A DNA stretch of 64,000 nt from Anticarsia gemmatalis (lineage: Eukaryota; Arthropoda; Insecta; Lepidoptera; Erebidae), in assembly GCF_050436995.1 (NCBI RefSeq), contig NC_134774.1, positions 2,478,501 to 2,542,500 on the forward strand, given 5' to 3'. Numbering within the stretch: the stretch's first letter is position 1; every line of letters starts with the position of its first letter. The notes below the pieces were generated by a model. It was not told the DNA's origin, ran no database searches, and saw only the letters and a list, made by a program, of their open reading frames with translations. The position numbers and the translations under genes are program-made. Below, in pieces: positions 32,701-43,890 of this stretch.

Positions 32701-35057
32701 TTGACTAGCTTCTTTTCAATGTGTGAAACAGATCCATTCGCAGCGACGCTGATGTACGTTGAAATGCCCAAGTATTACACTTGGAATCAATCAACAAAGA
32801 AATTCCAACGTCGCAAACAAGGCACCCCAGTTCCAGATTGGCCACAGGTGTTTTCCTCTGATGCACTAGGTCGTATGTATACTGTTCATCCTAGAAATGA
32901 TGAATGTTTTTATTTGCGACTGCTGTTGGTAAATGTACGTGGACCAAAATCATTTGCGCATTTGAAAACTGTGAATGGCCACCAATGCCAAACATATCGA
33001 GAAGCATGTCAACTATTGGGTTTGCTGGAGAACGATTCTCATTGGGATTTAACAATTGCCGATTCAGTTGTTTCATCAAATGCGTACCAAATACGAACGC
33101 TGTTCGCAATTATCATCACCACATGTTTTCCTTCACAACCAATGCAGTTATGGAACAAATACAAAGACGACATATGTGAAGATATCTTGCATCGTTTGCG
33201 CATTCAAACGAATAATCCTGACATGCAAATAACCGATGAAATCTACAATGAAGGATTGATTCTGATTGAGGATCAATGCTTGACTATTGCAAACAAGCTA
33301 CTGATTGAAGTAGGAATGATTGCGCCAAATCGATCGATGCACGATGCATTCAACCAAGAATTAAATCGAGAGCTGCAATACAATGTTGATACATTTCAGG
33401 AATTTGTTCAAAATAATGTGCCGTTACTGAATGAACAGCAAAAACAAGTATACGAAACATTAATACAAGCGGTGGACAATAATACTGGTGGTCTATTCTT
33501 CCTGGACGCACCTGGAGGGACAGGGAAAACATTTGTCATTTCATTGATTTTGGCCACTATTCGATCAAGATGTGACATAGCTTTGGCGTTAGCATCATCT
33601 GGAATTGCGGCGACTCTTCTAGATGGCGGTCGTACTGCACATTCTGCGCTTAAGTTGCCACTCAATTTAAACACAATTGATACTCCAACATGCAATATTT
33701 CCCGATCCAGTGCAATGGCAAAATTGTTGATGCAATGCAAGCTCATTGTTTGGGATGAGTGCACAATGGCACATAAGAAATCACTTGAAGCACTTAACTT
33801 GACACTGAAGGATCTTCGGCGAAATAACAACATCTTTGGCGGCTTGATGATATTGTTGGCAGGCGATTTCAGGCAGACTTTGCCAGTAATTCCCCGTGGA
33901 ACGCCTGCAGATGAATTGAATGCTTGCCTGAAGGCATCACCTTTATGGAATAACGTAAAAACATTATCGCTAACCATTAATATGAGAGTTCAACTTCAAA
34001 ATGATCAAAGTGCTGCACAATTTTCCAAACAATTGTTAGCTGTTGGAAATGGAAAAGTCCCAGTTGATGCGACATCTGGATTAATTACTCTTACCAACGA
34101 CTTTTGTCGATTTGTAGACTCTCAATTAGCTCTTATTGAAAATGTTTTTCCAAACATTAGTGAGAATTATCAGAATTATGCTTGGTTAAGTGAACGAGCA
34201 ATTCTTGCCGCAAAGAATAATGATGTACACGCACTGAATTTCACCATTCAATCAAAAATAGCAGGCGATTTGGTGACATACAAATCCGTTGATTCTATAA
34301 CAAATCTCGATGAAGTAGTAAATTATCCGACGGAGTTTTTGAACTCTCTGGAGTTACCAGGATTTCCACCACATAACTTGCAACTCAAAGTTGGTACAGT
34401 TATTATGATATTGCGTAATTTGAATCCACCGCGACTTTGCAACGGTACTCGACTTGCGGTAAAAAGACTTATGTCGAATTTGATTGAGGCAACCATCATT
34501 AACGGAAAGTACGCAGGTGAAAATGTATGTATTCCTCGAATACCAATGATTCCGACCGATCTTCCGTTTGACTTCAAACGATTACAATTTCCAGTTCGCC
34601 TTGCGTTCGCAATGACAATTAACAAGTCGCAAGGCCAATCGCTTAGTGTTTGCGGGATAAATTTAGAGAATCATTGTTTTTCACATGGACAGTTATACGT
34701 TGCGTGTTCACGAGTTGGTAAACCATCCGCTTTGTTTGTGTTAACGTCAGACCAAAAAACAAAAAATGTGGTTTACCAAAGAGCACTTCAATGAATCTTC
34801 GAATAATTTGCGGACACGTATAACGCTTCGATTCAGTATTTACTTTGGATTCACTTTCATATACTTAGAGAAGTTCAACTAAATGACACTTCATTTTTGT
34901 ATTCAAAATGAATTCATTACTGTTGTGAAATGCAATATTTTTTTCCTTTTCAAATATAAAACATAAAAAAATGTTTCTTCATCTCTTAATCACAAAACGA
35001 AATGTTACATAAAACGAAGCCATTTGGTGGCGAAACGGAGTTCGCCGGGTTTGCTAG
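29730..35057 (+). mobile_element. Autonomous-looking Helitron, 5.3 kb
   Basis: Rolling-circle transposon. The 5' end is TCTACTATATAAAAATAAG and the 3' end GGGTTTGCTAG. It is flanked by A (29729) and T (35058), the AT target that Helitrons use, without target duplication. Eleven bases before the CTAG end is a hairpin, GGCGAA-ACGGAG-TTCGCC (35029-35046). The element carries a single Rep/helicase gene that reads through without stops once two introns are removed. It lies 0.44 kb beyond lipase C. Intact ends, hairpin and gene suggest a young, possibly active copy. Confidence 0.93.
30262..34794 (+). CDS. Helitron Rep/helicase transposase, 1437 aa
   Basis: Exons 30262-30741, 30887-31388 and 31463-34794 join in phase and give 1437 residues. 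The second intron splits the codon of ITG|VST. The basic start (MPRGRRANIGRRTRH) and a CRYCNA...CC zinc-binding segment come first. The Rep domain has the HUH motif in KRGLPHAHILIW (about residue 515) and the two-tyrosine motif KYLCKYVTKG (about 650). A Pif1-like SF1B helicase follows: Walker A APGGTGKT (about 1008), Walker B VWDECTM, GDFRQTLPVI, TINKSQGQ and YVACSRVG. All catalytic residues known for the family are present. It would nick and strand-transfer at CTAG ends and unwind DNA. Without splicing it looks like three broken frames. Confidence 0.93.
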
Positions 35058-36000
35058 TATTTATATATTAACAACATAATTTGGTAATACGCATTCGCTA
35101 AGCGACACATTCAGTTATGATAAAGCGTCAATATCGCGGGAACGCAACGTTAACGCATAGAAAACGCTGTTGAAACGCTATACTCGGGACATTTCAAATC
35201 TCTCTCGCTCACTACACATTGTCACATTACTATGATTCTTTTGATTATGACGTAGTGAGCACGTTTGTAACAGTCTGAGTTTAGTAACACACCAGTGGGA
35301 TAGCGGACTTTAGGTAGCGGTTCACAAGCGAGAAAGAGCCAGGAGACCGCACTAAGAATTGCTTTTGTGTCGAGACTTTCACAAACATACAAACTACGGA
35401 CACAAAGTACATCCAGACAACACACTTGTGGATCGCACAAATACTTATTCCGTATGGTAATCGAATCCACGACCTCCAGACGCAATGGTGACCAATTTAA
35501 CCACTGCACCTCAGAGGCGTAAGTTAAAAACAAGTTTGGTTAATCAATATGTTTTACAGTCCCATTGCTGGACAAAAGGTCTCCTCCCAGAATGAGAGAG
35601 AAACCTTTAAGCCATGTGACTCTATATCCCAATAAAATGGAAAAAAAACTTAAAAGTATAAAACAAAAGTTAAAAAAGAATATTATTTACAGATATATTT
35701 TGATTTTTATATAAATAATAAATATATAACCCATTACTGTCCCACTGCTGTGCTCTGCCTCCGTGTTTCGGAAGGCACGTTAAATTGTGGGTCCCGGCTG
35801 TCATTTTCAAAGATCTTTGTCAATCGTTAACAGTAGTCAGAAGCTTAAAAGTCTGACAACCAGTCTTAGTATCGTGTTATAACCCAGGTAACTGTGTTGT
35901 GGAGGTCAGATAGACAGTCGCTGCATGTAAAATACTGGTATTCAGCTGCATCCGGTGAGACTGGAAGCCGACTCCAACATAGTTGGAAGAAAGGCTAGAC
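35058..36000. other. Intergenic stretch of repeat fragments
   Basis: No gene seen. 35145-35280 carries a segment repeated in inverted orientation at 48.06-48.13 kb. 35346-35520 is a minus-strand tRNA-derived SINE. 35755-36000 is a minus-strand copy of the SINE family that also occurs at 8.0 and 20.6 kb. Confidence 0.6.
35346..35520 (-). mobile_element. SINE family 1
   Basis: Minus copy with a degraded head; follows the Helitron. Confidence 0.75.
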
Positions 36001-36177
36001 TAAGGCTGCCTGTCCACCGAAGCGGAGCTAGGCTGCGGTGCGGAGAAACGGAGAAATATTAACCAATCGGAGAGAACCACTCACGAGGAGAGGAGATTTC
36101 GTGCACTCTTATTGGTTAGTATCCATCCGTTTCTCCGCACCGCAGCCTCGCTCCGCTTCGGTGGACAGGCAGCCTTA
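36001..36177. mobile_element. Foldback MITE with terminal inverted repeats of about 45 bp
   Basis: Starts TAAGGCTGCCTGTCCACCGA and ends with the reverse complement (TCGGTGGACAGGCAGCCTTA). The arms pair over most of 45 bases including GCGGTGCGGAGAAACGGA. No coding potential. Confidence 0.8.
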
Positions 36178-36387
36178 TACTGTCCCACTGCTGGGCAAAG
36201 CTCTCGTAATGAGAGAGTAGAGTCCATCACAGTGTTCAAGTGACACTTTACATTACTACAACAACTGTTTAAACAACTCTCACACATGACATTGCTCACG
36301 ATGTTTTATATATAAAAATATTATGTACAATATATTATAATAACCCCACTAAATTAGACTAGTGACAGCACACAATCGTTGCCATTT

Positions 36388-37493
36388 GTGGCACTAAAAA
36401 GTACCACCACTGGCTTTTATCAACTACTTTTAGTACCAAAAATGGCTGGTTATTTAACATTTAATGGTATTTACGTCCGTTTTCAAAACCTACAGTTAAG
36501 TATTGGTTAAGTTAACAAAAGGATTTTGTCAGCTGTTAGTTATTTTTAGCTATTCATTAGAAATTTTAATTAGTTTCTCTTATTTTGTTTAGGCTTTGAA
36601 TAGGCTATCTAGAACTTACCTGTGTGTTCTGAAAACGGTTATAAAGTTATTATAAAAACAGAGATCCTTTTATTAAAACCTCTATTTGATTACACTATTT
36701 TCTAAAATCCCGTTCTATCATTATTTGTACAACATTTACCCAGGAATGACACTAAAAAGTGCCACTCGTAGATTATTAGCAATACTATTATAACACAAAT
36801 TTAACCCCATTTAAGGTACCATATTGGTACCTTTATTATACAACTAAAACTATACACAATTTTAAAATACAGTAGTATATGAAAAGTATTCCAATTTTTA
36901 GTTTAACGCCTTTAAAAGGAAATTTAGTGACACTTTTGTCAAAGAACTTAAGTAATGGTACTAAAAAGTACCATTTAAATACATTAAATTTGCATTAAGC
37001 ATAAGATGTAAGCTTTCAACACGCGAAATTATTTCTCATGTTGCGTCCTAATCAAATAATAATAATAGGAATCTTTAATTGTACATACAATACGATTGTA
37101 GAACTATGCCACGAGTCACATGAGTGACACTAAAAAGTACCACTCATGTAAATGTAATGTAGCTATCAGCCACATATAACACTAGTCGCAGACTAGGCTA
37201 AAAAATATACCGTCGATAAAACTGCCATCAAACTTATGATCACATTGGTACTTTTTAGTGACACCCAAAAACATACTAACACTTCCGCTGACAGTCACTC
37301 AAATCCACTAATTATCAACCATACCATACAAACCTAGCCAGCATTGGCACTTATTAGTGCCACAATTAGAGGATACACACGATCATCGCAGTACCTACAA
37401 CATTTACACTTTTCTAGACCAATCAGCCAAAACTGGCACTACATGCAGCTCTCTCTCAAACTTTAGCCAAAAATGACACTATTTAGTGCCACT
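36388..37493. repeat. Series of palindromic TGRCACTAAAAAGTGCCA motifs downstream of COQ2
   Basis: Eight imperfect palindromes with arms like GGCACT/AGTGCC around an AT core, at about 36388, 36426, 36746, 36954, 37119, 37244, 37345 and 37473. The best are AATGGTACT-AAAA-AGTACCATT (36954) and one at 37119 whose outer arms read CATGAGTG and CACTCATG. The last lies 2 bases past the COQ2 stop, so part of the series is in the 3' UTR. It is not a simple tandem array: spacing varies from 38 to about 320 bases. Confidence 0.7.
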
Positions 37494-37494
37494 C

Positions 37495-40400
37495 TTAGCT
37501 AAAAAAGCAGCTCCCAGTGGCATGTTGTTCCGGGTTATTTCGTTTATTTGCTAGATATTTGTTATAACCTCCGGCTAAAATACCTAGTAATATAATTAAA
37601 CCGCAAGCCGAATTGGATTTGAACTTTTTCGCACAATCTTCTGGATTTTCAGTGTCTAGTGTGTATATCTGAAACAAAATTTTTATTTTAACTAATTTTC
37701 TTTTCTTTTCAGGTTTTCAGGTAGCTAGGGATGTATGGAATACACCCATGTTTCGCTATTAACAATGTTAGTCCCATGTAATAGGGGGCGAGTTTGTCAT
37801 ATACCGGGCAAGTTACCAAACCAAATAGCACTTTGTCCAAACTAGGGAATGAACCTAAGACCATCATGATCAGCAGCCTGAGACAATATCGACCGCGACA
37901 CAGAGACGCAATCAATTTTATTACTGGAAAATAATTATGGGCCATGGAGAGAAACTACTATAAATATTGAAAATCCCACTAAAAACATTTCATTCAAATG
38001 TTGCCAAATCGACCACATAAGGTTTGCCCTGTGAGAAAGATATAGGATCTCATGTAAAGCTGGTTAAAATGAAAAATTATCTATATCAAACAATCCTATT
38101 ATGTCCATTTTAAACCAATGTTCAATCATGCGCTAGATTGAAATTTAAAACTACGATCTTTTTTTTTTTTTTAAAGCCCACTCCCGCACTAAGAATTGCT
38201 CTTGTGTCGCGGGGACTTTTACAAACATACAAGCAACGGACACAAAGTACAACCAGACCCGAAACAATTATTTGTGGATCGCACAAATAATTGTCTCGTG
38301 TGGGAATCGAACCCGCGACCTCCCGACGCAACGATTGCGGCGTGGTGACCTAAACCACTGCGCCCCTGACATTTGCTCGAGCGAATGGAATTTGATTTTT
38401 GATTCGATACTTGAATCAAGACTGCTGAAAACATGAATTCACTCAAAGGAAACACACTTATATTTTAAATTAAACATAACTACACTGCATTTCTGCATAA
38501 AATTTCTCATTAACCGAGAATCGAACCATGTCCTTACCTGTCGCCACGCATGGCCGGCGTACCCCGCGACCGCGAGGTAGTACGCGGGTCCCAACTCCGC
38601 GGCGCTCCCGGCCGTGGCCAGACAAGCGACGCTGGCTGCGAGCGTAGTGTATAGCGCGGGCCGAGTGTGCTTGCCGAATGTGAGGGCCGTGGATTTGATT
38701 CCCACACGACGATCGTCTTCTTTATCCTGTCGAATAATTGTCAACGTCAAGTATCGTTTTTTTAAAGACATGTCACGCACTAAGAATTGCTCTTGTGTCG
38801 CGGAGACTTTTACAAACATACAAACAACGGACACAAAGTACAACTAGACCCGAAACAATTTGTAGATCGCAGAATTAATTGTTCCGTGTGGAACCGAACA
38901 CACGACCTTCCGACGCAATAGTAGCGGCGTAGCGACCTAAACCACTGCGCCACGGATGCAATCAGTAAGTCATAAATTGAATTGTAATTGCTTTATGAAT
39001 TAAGGCATATTTGTTTTATTTCATAAACTTTTAACAATTATTTGAACTTAAACTAAGCTCACATTCCTAAACGACATCACAAGTCAATATAACCACAAAT
39101 ACAACAAAAGCTCCCGTTTTCACTCACCTGGTGTGCATATATAGTGTCATAGACCACAGTCCAGGCTAAAGCTCCCGCATACAGTGGAGCACAGACGGAT
39201 AGGTCTACAGCTCCCTGCACCGCGCTGTAGCCGAGGAGAGCTCCCCAGTTGAATGTAGCTCCCAGGAATATTTGCGGGTAGTTTGTAAACCGCTTGGCCA
39301 GTGGGTATGTTACTACTAGAACTGTGAAGAAAAGATATTTATTTGTTCATCAATCAATCTAGCCTGTAAAATCAAAATCAAATCATTTATTCATTCAGGT
39401 CAAATGCTGACACTTATGATAGTCAATGATACAGAGAGTGAATTTACCGCCAGTTCGGAAGGTAGGGCCAATGAGAAGAGCTGGCAAGAAATTCCTGGCC
39501 ACTCTTTTTTATCGTCAAATAGTTTTAACAATATTTCTATTAGGTATAAATCATTGATGATGTAAGGAGCTGCTACCAACACTACCGAACACACATAGGT
39601 GGTAGCTCCCAGCTAGCTCCCAGGAACAACATCGCTTGTGTGTGAGGTGAGATATCTCCCCCCACCCCCGCCCCCACTACAACAACAAGCTACTCACGCA
39701 TGCTGCTAGCTCCCAGCACGTCCAGGAACAACATCGCCTGTGTGTGAGGTGAGATATCTCCCCCCACCCCCGCCCCCACTACAACAACAAGCTACTCACG
39801 CATGCTGCTAGCTCCCAGCACGTCCAGGAACAACATCGCTTGTGTGTGAGGTGAGATATCTCCCCCCACCCCCGCCCCACTACAACTACAAGCTACTCAC
39901 GCATGCTGCTAGCTCCCAGCACGTCCAGGAACAACATCGCTTGTGTGTGAGGTGAGATATCTCCCCCCACCCCCGCCCCACTACAACAACAAGCTACTCA
40001 CGCATGCTGCTAGCTCCCAGCACGACCAGGAACAACATCGCTTGTGTGTGAGGTGAGATATCTCCCCCCACCCCGCCCCCACTACAACAACAAGCTACTC
40101 ACGCATGCTGCTAGCTCCCAGCACGGCTAGGAACAACATCACTTGTGTGTGAGGTGAGATATCTCCCCCCACCCCAGCCCCACTACAACAACAAGCTACT
40201 CACGCATGCTGCTAGCTCCCAGCACGGCTAGGAACAACATCGCTTGTGTGTGAGGTGAGATATCTCCCCCCACCCCAGCCCCACTACAACAACAAGCTAC
40301 TCACGCATGCTGCTAGCTCCCAGCACGGCTAGGAACAACATCGCTTGTGTGTGAGGTGAGATATCTCCCCCCACCCCCGCCCCCACTACAACAACAAGCT

Positions 40401-43400
40401 ACTCACGCATGCTGCTAGCTCCCAGCACGGCTAGGAACAACATCGCTTGTGTGTGAGGTGAGATATCTCCCCCCACCCCCGCCCCCACTACAACAACAAG
40501 CTACTCACGCATGCTGCTAGCTCCTAGCACGTCCAGGAACAACATCGCTTGTGTGTGAGGTGAGATATCTCCCCCCACCCCCAGCCCCACTACAACAACA
40601 AGCTACTCACGCATGCTGCTAGCTCCCAGCACGTCCAGGAACAACATCGCTTGTGTGTGAGGTGAGATATCTCCCCCCACCCCCGCCCCCACTACAACAA
40701 CAAGCTACTCACGCATGCTGCTAGCTCCCAGCACGGCTAGGAACAACATCGCTTGTGTGTGAGGTGAGATATCTCCCCCCACCCCCGCCCCCACTACAAC
40801 AACAAGCTACTCACGCATGCTGCTAGCTCCCAGCACGGCTAGGAACAACATCGCTTGTGTGTGAGGTGAGATATCTCCCCCCACCCCCGCCCCCACTACA
40901 ACAACAAGCTACTCACGCATGCTGCTAGCTCCCAGCACGACGCTGTAGCAGTTGAGCTGCATGAGCACTGCGAGCGCCGCACACAGCTGCGCGGCTAGGA
41001 ACAACATCGCTTGTGTGTGAGGTGAGATATCTCCCCCCACCCCCGCCCCCACTACAACAACAAGCTACTCACGCATGCTGCTAGCTCCCAGCACGTCCAG
41101 GAACAACATCGCTTGTGTGTGAGGTGAGATATCTCCCCCCACCCCCGCCCCCACTACAACAACAAGCTACTCACGCATGCTGCTAGCTCCCAGCACGACG
41201 CTGTAGCAGTTGAGCTGCATGAGCACTGCGAGCGCCGCACACAGCTGCGCCGCTAGGAACAACATCGCTTGTGTGTGAGGTGAGATATCTCCCCACACCC
41301 CCGCCCCCACTACAACAACAAGCTACTCACGCATGCTGCTAGCTCCCAGCACGACGCTGTAGCAGTTGAGCTGCATGAGCACTGCGAGCGCCGCACACAG
41401 CTGCGCGGCTAGGAACAACATCGCTTGTGTGTGAGGTGAGATATCTCCCCCCACCCCCGCCCCCACTACAACTACAAGCTACTCACGCATGCTGCTAGCT
41501 CCCAGCACGACGCTGTAGCAGTTGAGCTGCATGAGCACTGCGAGCGCCGCACACAGCTGCGCGGCTAGGAACAACATCGCTTGTGTGTGAGGTGAGATAT
41601 CTCCCCCCACCCCCGCCCCCACTACAACTACAAGCTACTCACGCATGCTGCTAGCTCCCAGCACGACGCTGTAGCAGTTGAGCTGCATGAGCACTGCGAG
41701 CGCCGCACACAGCTGCGCCGCTAGGAACAACATCGCTTGTGTGTGGGATATCGCGCCCGTTACTAGTGGACGGTTCTTTGTTCGTTCTACCTGCGAAACA
41801 AATTGTGTTAAAATTAATTGCAAAAGCAGTGTTAGCCGAGAGGTTTAAGTTGGTACCTCCCACGCAAGTGGTAGCAGGTTCGAACAAGAGGCAACACACC
41901 AATAGCCGGGTCCTGATTGAGCGAGGCAATAACTAGGTCACTTTTCTATCGAGATCGAAATGAGCGGGAGCGAGATATTGCCTCGCGAGGCTGCTCGCTC
42001 AGTCAGGACCCGGCTAATGGCGTAACTACCGGCTGGCAAGTTGGCAGAATGCCACAGACCCCCAGCCGGAATAGGCCCCCGATTAGACGAGAATCCTAAC
42101 TCCCAACATTTATTATTAATCATACATGTTTAGTAAATTAAAGTTTTGCCCGATTTATTTTTGTTCAAAATCAAAATCAAATCATTTATTCATATAGGTC
42201 AAATGCTGACACTTATGATAGTCAATGATACAGAGAGTGAATTTTGTTACTAACTCAGTTGCATAAACAAGTAATAAAAAAAATTATAAAAATCAAAGAA
42301 TTTGCAAGCGTTTTTTGTATTGGGTGGAGGGGGCCCATGCGATGAATTTGCCACGGGCCTCGTTACGCCATTGTCTATATTCTTATGTTAAATTCACCTT
42401 AGCGTCTACATCTCTGTCCCACAGATCATTAATAGTACATCCAGCTCCTCTCATAAGACCGGCGCCCACAAGGAACAAGCCGGCCGTCTGTAGCGTCGCT
42501 TGCAGCGGCACGTTGCCGGGAATCGAACCTAGGGCTATCGACCATGCGCATGGCCAGTATAGCAGGTATACACCTGAAACAAAATAACAAGAATTAGGAA
42601 CATTTATTTTGATGAAAATCCAAATACGGGAATAGCGAATTTGTTCGCCCGGACTTTACTTTCGTACATAGTTCATTTTTTACTGCCTCCATGGCCCAGT
42701 GGTTAATGTTGCCAGACCACTACTCGAAAGGCCGTGGGTTTGATTCCTACATGGAACAATTATTTGTGCGGTTCAAAAATGGTTGTTGAAAGTAGACCTG
42801 TTTATTTAACTTTGTACTACTTGCTACCAACCTTTTAAAAATAAATAATACCTTAACTGCAAAGTCTTTCTGTAAAAATGGCTCACCCATCTTAATCCAA
42901 ACCTGATCATAGTAACTTAACATAATAGTACACACCTATAGGTCTGTCCCATCGTGCCAGCTTCACGTAAGGGTCCACCTTCTCCTTCCAGAAGCTGGTG
43001 GTGAGCTGTTCCTCCTTGTGCTTTATATCCTCGTACACTATCTTAGGAGTGGATGTCTCAATGACCACCTTCTGACGGTGCTGGTCACTTTGTGTTGAGT
43101 GGACTCGGGAGATTTCATATCTGAAAAGAATTCTTTATTAATTTCTGTGGTCTATTTGGTTACCGGTTGTAAGGTTTTCGGGTTTAATTCCCAGGTCAGG
43201 CAAGGTCTTAATGGTTACTACTACTGTGGTTTATGCAAGTGTCGATTACAAAGTCAAAGGTTCGAATTCTAGATAAGGCAGAGTTCTGTTTTGACAGTTT
43301 CCATTGAAGTGTTTCTCGAATGTAGCTGGGAGTTAGGTAAGGCTATAGACTTGCCCATATTACAAGACACCAACAAAGCCCGTGTACAGTGCACAAGTTA

Positions 43401-43859
43401 TCCCAGTGAGAAGGTATATTGATATGACGAGTAAAACATCAGATTCAGGGCCAACAACTTAACATGCTCTCTGAAACACAGAGGTCTCATACTCTAATAT
43501 TTAACAGTAACTGGGAATATCATGACAGTAATTCCTAAAAAAAAAATGTTGGCATGACCTAGGATTTGAATCCAACACCTCTACATTTCAACCGCATACA
43601 TAATATCTGTTGCGTAATAAATACTTATTTTGTTTTGTTTATTATTTGAATTTTGCCAACTAAACATCCTATCACTGGGTATCCGTCAAGCAATAGTCTT
43701 ATACATAAATATGTACCTGTAATTGAACTTCTTCAAATAAACTTGTCCGCACAAACACGAGTACACTCTAGTACTCTGCACTTCATTTAATTTCAATGTG
43801 TTTTGTATCAACTTGGTTAACTGTACGTGTTTGTACATCTTAATACTATTGCTTAACAT
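37495..43859 (-). CDS. Coq2: COQ2, 4-hydroxybenzoate polyprenyltransferase, 402 aa
   Basis: Inner mitochondrial membrane UbiA-family prenyltransferase that joins the polyprenyl tail to 4-hydroxybenzoate in ubiquinone synthesis. Exons: 43717-43859, 42936-43120, 42398-42573, 41643-41790, 39128-39321, 38538-38726 and 37495-37668. They sum to 1209 nt in phase, TAA stop. The N-terminal region is basic and serine-rich, as in a mitochondrial presequence (MLSNSIKMYKHVQLTK). Diagnostic parts: KLARWDRPIGVYLLYWP, first Asp motif NDLWDRDVDAK, ERTKNRPLVTG, TYPLAKRFTNYPQ, FNWGALLGYSA, second Asp motif YDTIYAHQDKEDD, and the end segment PEDCAKKFKSN. Length is normal for animal COQ2. The 5' UTR probably continues through an upstream exon, as an acceptor lies just before the ATG. 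Intron 4 holds an array made from exon 4. Confidence 0.95.
37730..37912 (-). mobile_element. SINE family 6
   Basis: Full minus copy starting about 60 bases upstream (gene sense) of COQ2 exon 7. Confidence 0.68.
38160..38370 (-). mobile_element. SINE family 1
   Basis: Full minus copy with T run at 38160-38172; COQ2 intron 6. Confidence 0.85.
38755..38958 (-). mobile_element. SINE family 1
   Basis: Minus copy 29 bases before (gene sense) the COQ2 exon 6 acceptor. Confidence 0.82.
39367..39597. repeat. LINE-like 3' fragment in COQ2 intron 4
   Basis: ATCAAATCATTTATTCATT tail, AATTTACCGCCAGTTCGGAA body; longest copy of the family at 20.3, 42.2 and 55.5 kb. Confidence 0.55.
39600..41745 (-). repeat. 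COQ2 intron 4 minisatellite built from exon 4 plus its splice donor
   Basis: Eighteen copies of the site CTACTCACGCATGCT (minus strand GCATGC|GTGAGTAG) start at 39691, 39793, 39894, 39995, 40096, 40197, 40298, 40400, 40502, 40604, 40706, 40808, 40910, 41066, 41168, 41324, 41480 and 41636; the last is the authentic exon 4 donor. Steps are 101-102 bp (short unit) or 156 bp (long unit). Long units hold about 100 bp of exon 4 and 56 bp of intron; short units lack 54 bp (18 codons) of exon sequence. Each unit also carries a G-rich tract on the COQ2 sense strand. Confidence 0.95.
41899..42022. mobile_element. MITE in COQ2 intron 3
   Basis: Inverted ends TAGCCGGGTCCTGATTGAGC and its near-perfect complement GCTCAGTCAGGACCCGGCTA, separated by about 80 bases. 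No coding content. Confidence 0.75.
42160..42250. repeat. LINE-like 3' fragment in COQ2 intron 3
   Basis: Shares ATGCTGACACTTATGATAGTC and AGAGAGTGAATTT with copies at 20.3, 39.4, 49.1 and 55.5 kb, all adjoining a TTTGAT/ATCAAA-type tail. The class is inferred from the tail and 3'-only copies. Confidence 0.5.
42682..42780 (+). mobile_element. SINE family 1, head only
   Basis: TGGCCCAGTGGTTAATGTTG and GTGGGTTTGATTCCTACATG; COQ2 intron 2. Confidence 0.65.
43140..43700. other. COQ2 intron 1, old SINE fragments
   Basis: Contains tRNA-like boxes (GTTTAATTCCCAGGTCAGGC and related) and family 7-like text; nothing else recognised. Confidence 0.45.
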
Positions 43860-43890
43860 ATTTGGTGGGTAGACACAGCACTCGGTTCTG

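Noticed and set aside
33408..33977. 189-codon minus-strand frame
   Set aside because: Shadow of the Helitron helicase domain on the opposite strand.
39600..41745. Regular direct repeats resembling a CRISPR array
   Set aside because: Eukaryotic context, repeats of 100-156 bp with no unique spacers, and units clearly made of COQ2 exon and intron.
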